A stretch of 64,000 nt of DNA from Myxocyprinus asiaticus (Eukaryota > Chordata > Actinopteri > Cypriniformes > Catostomidae): positions 38,144,001 to 38,208,000 of the forward strand of contig NC_059365.1 in the NCBI RefSeq assembly GCF_019703515.2. Direction: 5' to 3'. Each line of letters opens with the position of its first letter. The stretch's first letter is position 1. A program made the translations under genes and the position numbers. Below, in pieces: positions 59,351 to 64,000 of this stretch. The notes under the pieces are model-generated. The model made no database searches. It was not told the DNA's origin and saw only the letters and a list, made by a program, of their open reading frames with translations.

Positions 59351-60398
59351 CTACAACCTAGCCTTGAGGAGGTGAGCTTTGTACAGGCAAGCACTACACA
59401 TTTCCTTTGGAAAATGTATAAAATGTGTGCATTTAGCAGATATATTTATCCAAAGCAGGGATTAACAACTAAATGTTTTTCATTTTGATAATTCATCACA
59501 AACTGTATTTTTTCATTCCAGCTCTGGCATTCAACGATCTCCTTTCTAAATAGTAACTGGTTTGAACGGAATAAAAGAACATTGAATAATGTTCTTTTTA
59601 AAATAACAACACTCTGTGCTAAAGGGTGATATATCAGTTGCGGTGTTGCCAGGTCTCGCAAGAGAAATGATCTGATCTCACAGTGAAATCGGTAAACAGC
59701 AGGTTTACTTTTCTGTAGGTAAAATCAGTCTGTGCTTACCGAAATTGGAAACACTCCCCCCAGTGGCCAAAGCAGTAAGTGTTGTTGGGAGTATGTGCAC
59801 GTGTGAGCTCCATTTTCTGGGTAAAATGTACACAGAGGGGCGCCAAAAGTAAGTTGTGAAGCAAGTTGTTTTCAGCTGCAAAGGCTGTTATGCAGTGAAG
59901 AGGAATGCATATTTTATAAACTGAACCCCCAAACCCAAACCACAAACCTAAACCTAACCATCAGTGAAATAAACATTTTATGTTAGAGGGAAAAATGCAA
60001 CCTCTGAATCACTGATTATGCAAAAGCAATTACTTTCTGGTTTCAATGCTAGATCCGAACCCAGGTCTCCCACACTGCTGATGCAATGCGCTACAAGGGA
60101 AGGTAAACATGCTGGAGCCGATGCAAAAATGTCTGATAGAAGATGCCGCTTGTCAGTGAGTCGCATAAGGTGGTCAATCCTAGGGTATTTCCGTGTGATC
60201 ATGTTGGGAGAAACAAGCAACCTGGTCTGTAAAAACAAGCCAAGTCCATTAATAATAACAACGAACTTGACGATACTGATCAATTGAATCCCCGCAAAGG
60301 AGAAATTTTGTAAATGCTTGTTAGAAAGTATCCTCCGCATAGAAATAGGATAAGTGGGTAATAAACATCAGATTAATCGTGCATTTACCTGTAATAAG
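59351..60398. other. Intergenic DNA, no gene seen
   Basis: AACCCAGGTCTCCCACACTG near 60058-60077 looks tRNA-loop-like but has no paired structure. Opposite-strand frames at 59978-60340 and 60018-60287 have no motif. Confidence 0.5.
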
Positions 60399-60400
60399 TA

Positions 60401-61764
60401 TAGTAGCAAGAAAAAGTATGTGAACCCTATGGAATTTGCTGGTTTTCTGCATTAATTGGTCATAAAATGTCATCTCATCTACATCAGAATCACAAGTATA
60501 GGCAAACACAATGTGCTTAAGCTAACAACACACAAACAATTATAATATTTCATGTCTTTATTGAACATCCCATTAACATTCACAGTGCTGTGGAAAAAGT
60601 AAGTGAACCCTTGGGTTTAATAACTGGCCAATCCTCCTTTGGCACAATAACCTCAACCAAGCGTTTCCGGTAGCTGATGATTAGACCTGCACAACTTTCA
60701 GAAGGAATTTTGGACCATTCTTCCTTACAGAACTGCTTCAGCTCAGCCATATTCTTAGGATGTCTGGTGTGAACAGCTCTACTGAGGTCATTCCACAGCA
60801 TCTCTATTGGGTTAAAGTCTGGGCTCTGACTGCGCCGCTCCAAAAGGTGGATTTTCTTTTTTTTTAAGCCATTCTGTAGTGGATTTACTTCGATGTTTCA
60901 TTGTCCTGCTGTATCACCCAACTTTTATTGAGCTTCAGGTGGTGCACATCCACCCTGACATTATCCTGTAGGATATCTTGATATACTTGGGAATTAATTT
61001 TTCCCTCGATGATGGTAAGCGGTCCAGGCCCTGAAGCAGCAAAGTAGCAATGTTTTTGTTGGAAAGCAGCGGCTTCCTTCGTGGTGTCCTGCCATGGACA
61101 CCATGCCTATTTAATGTTTTCCATATAGTAGACTAATGACTAGAGATGTTAACCAATTCCAATGATTCCTTCAAGTCTTTAGCTGTCACTCTAGGGTTAT
61201 TTTTTTTTTTTTGCCTCACTGAGCATTCTGCGGTGTGCCCTTTAGGTCATCTTGGCTGGACGGCCACTTCTAGGGAGTGTAGACACAGTACTAAATCACC
61301 TCCATTTATAGGCAATTTGTCTGTGGATAGATGAATATCTAAGCTCTTCTAGCTTTTTGTAAAGCAACAATTGTTGATCGTAGGTCTTCTGAGATCTCTT
61401 TTTGCAAGGCATGGTCCACATCAGCAGATGCTTCTTGTGAATAGCAAACTCAAAATGTTTGAGTGTTTTTTATAAGTCAAAATAGCTCTAACCCACAATC
61501 TCGTTTCATTAATTGGATGCCAGGTTTGCCAACTTCTTACTCTAACTGGCTTTTTTTTATGTTATTAGACTTACTTTTTCCAACCTACACTGTGAATGTT
61601 TGAATGATGTATTCAATATGTACAAGAACAATACAATAATTTGTGTGTTAGTTAAAACAGATTGTGTTTTTTCATAATTGTTACTTCGATCAAACCAGAT
61701 TTTAAGACAAATTTTCACATAAATGCAGGTAATTCCAATGGGTTCATATATTTTTTTTCCACTG
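60401..61764 (-). mobile_element. Tc1-like transposon, same family as 17565, internally deleted
   Basis: Ends TAGTAGCAAGAAAAAGTATG at left and AATGGGTTCATATATTTTTT to CCACTG at right are inverted, with TA at 60399-60400 and 61765-61766. Subterminal repeats occur inside both ends (GGAAAAAGTAAGTGAACCCT at about 60591; TTAGACTTACTTTTTCCAAC near 61567). The length is 1.36 kb; part of the transposase is missing. It complements the 17.6-kb fragment, which has only the 5' half. Confidence 0.9.
60590..61412 (-). pseudogene. Tc1-like transposase, minus strand, frameshifted and deleted
   Basis: The ATG at 61412-61410 gives MPCKKRSQKTYDQ in a shifted frame; the HTH region is readable as EDLRSTIVALQKARR in another. 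After GVHGRTPRRKP the sequence jumps to the segment following the first catalytic motif (AASGPGPLTIIEGKINSQVY). The second Asp is visible in IQQDNETSK, soon followed by a stop. The final frame (60580-60843) has SPDFNPIEMLWNDL with the catalytic Glu, then AELKQFCKEEWSKIPSESC and YRKRLVEVI. The first catalytic Asp and flanking region are deleted. The copy is inactive. Confidence 0.87.
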
Positions 61765-61766
61765 TA

Positions 61767-62816
61767 TATATAGTTGTCAAAAATATCTTCAGCATGTCAC
61801 TGAAGGCTACATCCATAGCATGCAAATCAACAAAGAAATCTGTAATTCAGTGGTTTCCTTCAGAATCAAAGTACATGCTTACATTCAACTAAAAACAAAG
61901 AATTCTAATTTTTTCGGCAACAGGAAGTGGTGTAATTCCGAAAATGTACTGTGATAAACACTATGGTCTTTGGTTTAATGAAAAAATTATTGTAACAAAA
62001 TAATAATGTTATTAACTGGTTCCCAGTATTTAAAAACAAAGTTTACACTCCGGAACAAATAAATGTACATTTGTCCCATTTTTGTTTATGTTCTACAAAA
62101 AAATACATAAATTTTTGGTTTTGGTATTTGGATTTAATTCCATGGAACTGTTTCTAGTCCCTGATCTAAAGCAAATTTCAAAAAAGAATAATACAAAAAC
62201 AATCAATTAATCCAAGCTTGATTGATTGGCCGATCAGTATTAACGATATTTATGTCCTATGACTCGATGGGTGGTTTCATAATTTGGCCAATCACATAAA
62301 CTAATCACCCATGTCAAAAAAGACGTACGACTCCTTTTAGACTTCAGCATTACCATCATGTCATCACGAGAGAGTGTGGAACACTGGCTGAATATTGTAA
62401 GACAACAAACTTGAAACTTGCCGTGACTTGTGAAACAGTCTTTATTTTGTCCGCACCGGCGTCCTCTCAGTCTCGGCAGGGCATAGGTATCATAATAACA
62501 ACCCGTTTTACAAGATGAGGTACATTCATAACATCTTTATTAAATAGCTTCCTCCACTCTCTCCCCTCATTAAAGCTCCAGTGGGAACAATTGAAAAAGG
62601 AACTAGTATTACCAACGTCCAAAAAATTTAAAAGGCAGTGAATATAGTGCGACCTTCGAGGCATTTTTATCTTTTACATTTTTATTTTTTCGATCATTTT
62701 GGCTGTGTTAATGCCAACGGCATAAATTTTGCCAAAGATGTGTATTTTTGGGGGAATTTTGATATTTCAACCTCGGCTCCTATAATACATCTATAATACA
62801 CTGTGTACACAAAATA
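61767..62816. other. Intergenic AT-rich DNA, no gene seen
   Basis: No repeat ends or motifs recognised. The minus frame 62467-62664 has no recognisable domain. Confidence 0.5.
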
Positions 62817-63154
62817 GTTACACTCAGGACCTTCAGGACAAAAATGTCCCCACTGAAACCCATTAAAACTGCAATACTTGATCCCAGTGCCATTAAAGCA
62901 TAAAATCATGAATTCTATGATATTATGCTTTCATTCCAGAGCCCTGGCTTCAAAATATATATTTTTTAATATCTTCCACCAGATGGCGCCATTTTTCTTA
63001 TGTTTAGCCTATGGAGCAAACACATGCTTTTTTCCTATTTTCTGTTTGCTGTATTATATAGCACTGCAGGTCAATTGAAAAAATGATGCAGCTAAAATTG
63101 TGTGGGTGTGTTGGTATGGATGTCAGAGTGTGTTTTGTAAGTGTGTATTGAGAA

Positions 63155-63203
<49 letters not shown>

Positions 63204-63786
63204 TGTGCGTGTGTGTAAAAAACAAAAGTGGCATTATGTAAACAAACTGCCAAATCCTGCCTGTTAAAATCCTGAAAATGAATGAATATTTGGTAGTTAT
63301 GAGCAGGACTGATGTTGGTTAAATAATCTAAGTCAGTGAAAGTGGAAAATAATATTAATATATAATGTTTTTATGGCAGTTTTTTGACGCAGACATTTTT
63401 GTCCTCTAAGGTCCTGTGTGTTTTTTTGTTTTTTTTATCTGACACTGCACAAAACATAATAATGCATCAAAATCAATGTTGTTGCTAATCAATGACATAT
63501 TCCAGACTGTGATAATCCCCCCAAAAAATTCCCCTTAGCATTTAGTATATGGAAAATATTAATCTTTTGTGTTTTTTTCATAAAAAACAACAGTGGCATT
63601 ATATAAACAAACTGGCATTTAAAGGGTTAAAATCCTGAAAATGAATTAATATTTGGTAGTTATAATCAGGACTGATGTTGGTTAAAAAAAATTCTCATTG
63701 AAAGTGGAAAATAATATTAATATATAATATTATTATGGCAGTTTTTTGACGCAGACATTTTTGCCCTCTAAGGACCTCTGAGTAAC
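62817..63786. mobile_element. TIR element with an internal 366-bp tandem duplication
   Basis: GTTACACTCAGGACCTTCAG GACAAAAATGTCC (from 62817) is mirrored by ACATTTTTGCCCTCTAAGGA plus CCTCTGAGTAAC (to 63786). A second inner right end (ACATTTTTGTCCTCTAAGGT) lies at about 63397-63420. The segment 63217-63425 is repeated at 63583-63790. A TG microsatellite is inside. No transposase. Confidence 0.68.
63155..63216. repeat. (TG)n microsatellite
   Basis: Nearly pure TG repeat with a GCGCGTGTGCG interruption near the right end. Confidence 0.96.
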
Positions 63787-63900
63787 TTTTTTTTATTGAA
63801 GCACAATGGTTAAAAAAATTAAATATACAATATTTAAATACTATAAAATGATGCAATAAATATGCAAAAATAAATCAAATATAAATAATTAATAATAATG

Positions 63901-64000
63901 GGGGCCTGGGTAGCTCAGTGGTAAAAGACACTGGCTACCACCCCTGGAGTTCGCTAGTTCGCTAATTCGGCGTGCTGAGTGACTTCAGCCAGGTCTCAAA
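63901..64000 (+). mobile_element. tRNA-derived SINE, third copy, cut by the window end
   Basis: It starts GGGGCCTGGGTAGCTCAGTG (A box) and continues CTGGCTACCACCCCTGGAGT. A degenerate B-box area with a short duplication (TTCGCTAGTTCGCTAATTC) follows, then GTGCTGAGTGACTTCAGCCA. Same family as the copies at 4.7 and 53.2 kb, in the opposite orientation. The rest lies beyond the window. Confidence 0.88.

Noticed and set aside
60049..60112. tRNA-like words AACCCAGGTCTCCCACACTG and GATGCAATGCGCTAC
   Set aside because: No cloverleaf could be drawn and no A/B box spacing fits; probably a dispersed repeat scrap.

Overview
The window looks like intergenic, repeat-dense DNA from a teleost fish, most likely a cyprinid or close relative. 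It is AT-rich and full of TA, TG and poly-T runs. It carries several Tc1-like transposons (one of the Sleeping Beauty type), a DIRS-type tyrosine-recombinase retrotransposon, an L2-type LINE, a tRNA-headed SINE, hAT-like 8-bp-TSD elements and TTAA-target elements. I found no convincing host exon, tRNA, rRNA, CRISPR array or bacterial-type operon. Nearly every long open frame lies inside a mobile element or a simple repeat.

Layout. 1-4.5 kb: AT-rich DNA with repeat scraps, a palindromic element and a TG microsatellite. 4.5-5.93 kb: a complete short LTR retroelement (TSD TACAC) whose 5' LTR is split by a SINE with its own 14-bp TSD. 6.97-7.91 kb: a terminal-inverted-repeat (TIR) element holding an ATGGAC hexamer array. 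8.7-9.2 kb: a MITE. 9.37-10.57 kb: an internally deleted Tc1 copy framed by mirror-image TA/CA and TG/TA microsatellites. 13.2-14.67 kb: a full-length, broken Sleeping Beauty-type element. 14.7-15.27 kb: a second, 5'-truncated copy of the short LTR element. 17.57-18.32 kb: the 5' half of another Tc1 family. 20.6-24.67 kb: a DIRS element with gag, RT/RNase H remnant, tyrosine recombinase, internal complementary region and inverted termini.

28.6-29.0 and 32.26-32.90 kb: two TTAA-flanked elements with AGG...CCT ends. 34.4-35.5 kb: nested short elements. 40.28-41.64 kb: a reverse-strand Tc1-like element with D-to-E spacing of 36, itself interrupted by a hAT-like MITE. 42.05 kb: a solo LTR (TSD TCAAC). 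45-48.5 kb: a degenerate tandem satellite of about 170-200 bp period. 53.7-56.3 kb: an L2-type LINE, 5'-truncated and lightly broken. 56.4-57.0, 58.94-59.34 and 62.8-63.8 kb: further non-autonomous DNA transposons. 60.4-61.76 kb: a deleted Tc1 copy of the 17.6-kb family, on the minus strand. 63.9 kb to the end: the start of another SINE.

There is no gene cooperation to describe beyond the elements' own life cycles. LINE-type machinery presumably moved the SINEs. Missing autonomous partners presumably moved the short LTR element and the MITEs. The best candidates for something little described are the short LTR family with a tRNA-Phe-like primer site, the 36-spaced Tc1-like transposase, the mirror-image microsatellites around one Tc1 copy, and the divergent satellite at 46.5-48.5 kb.
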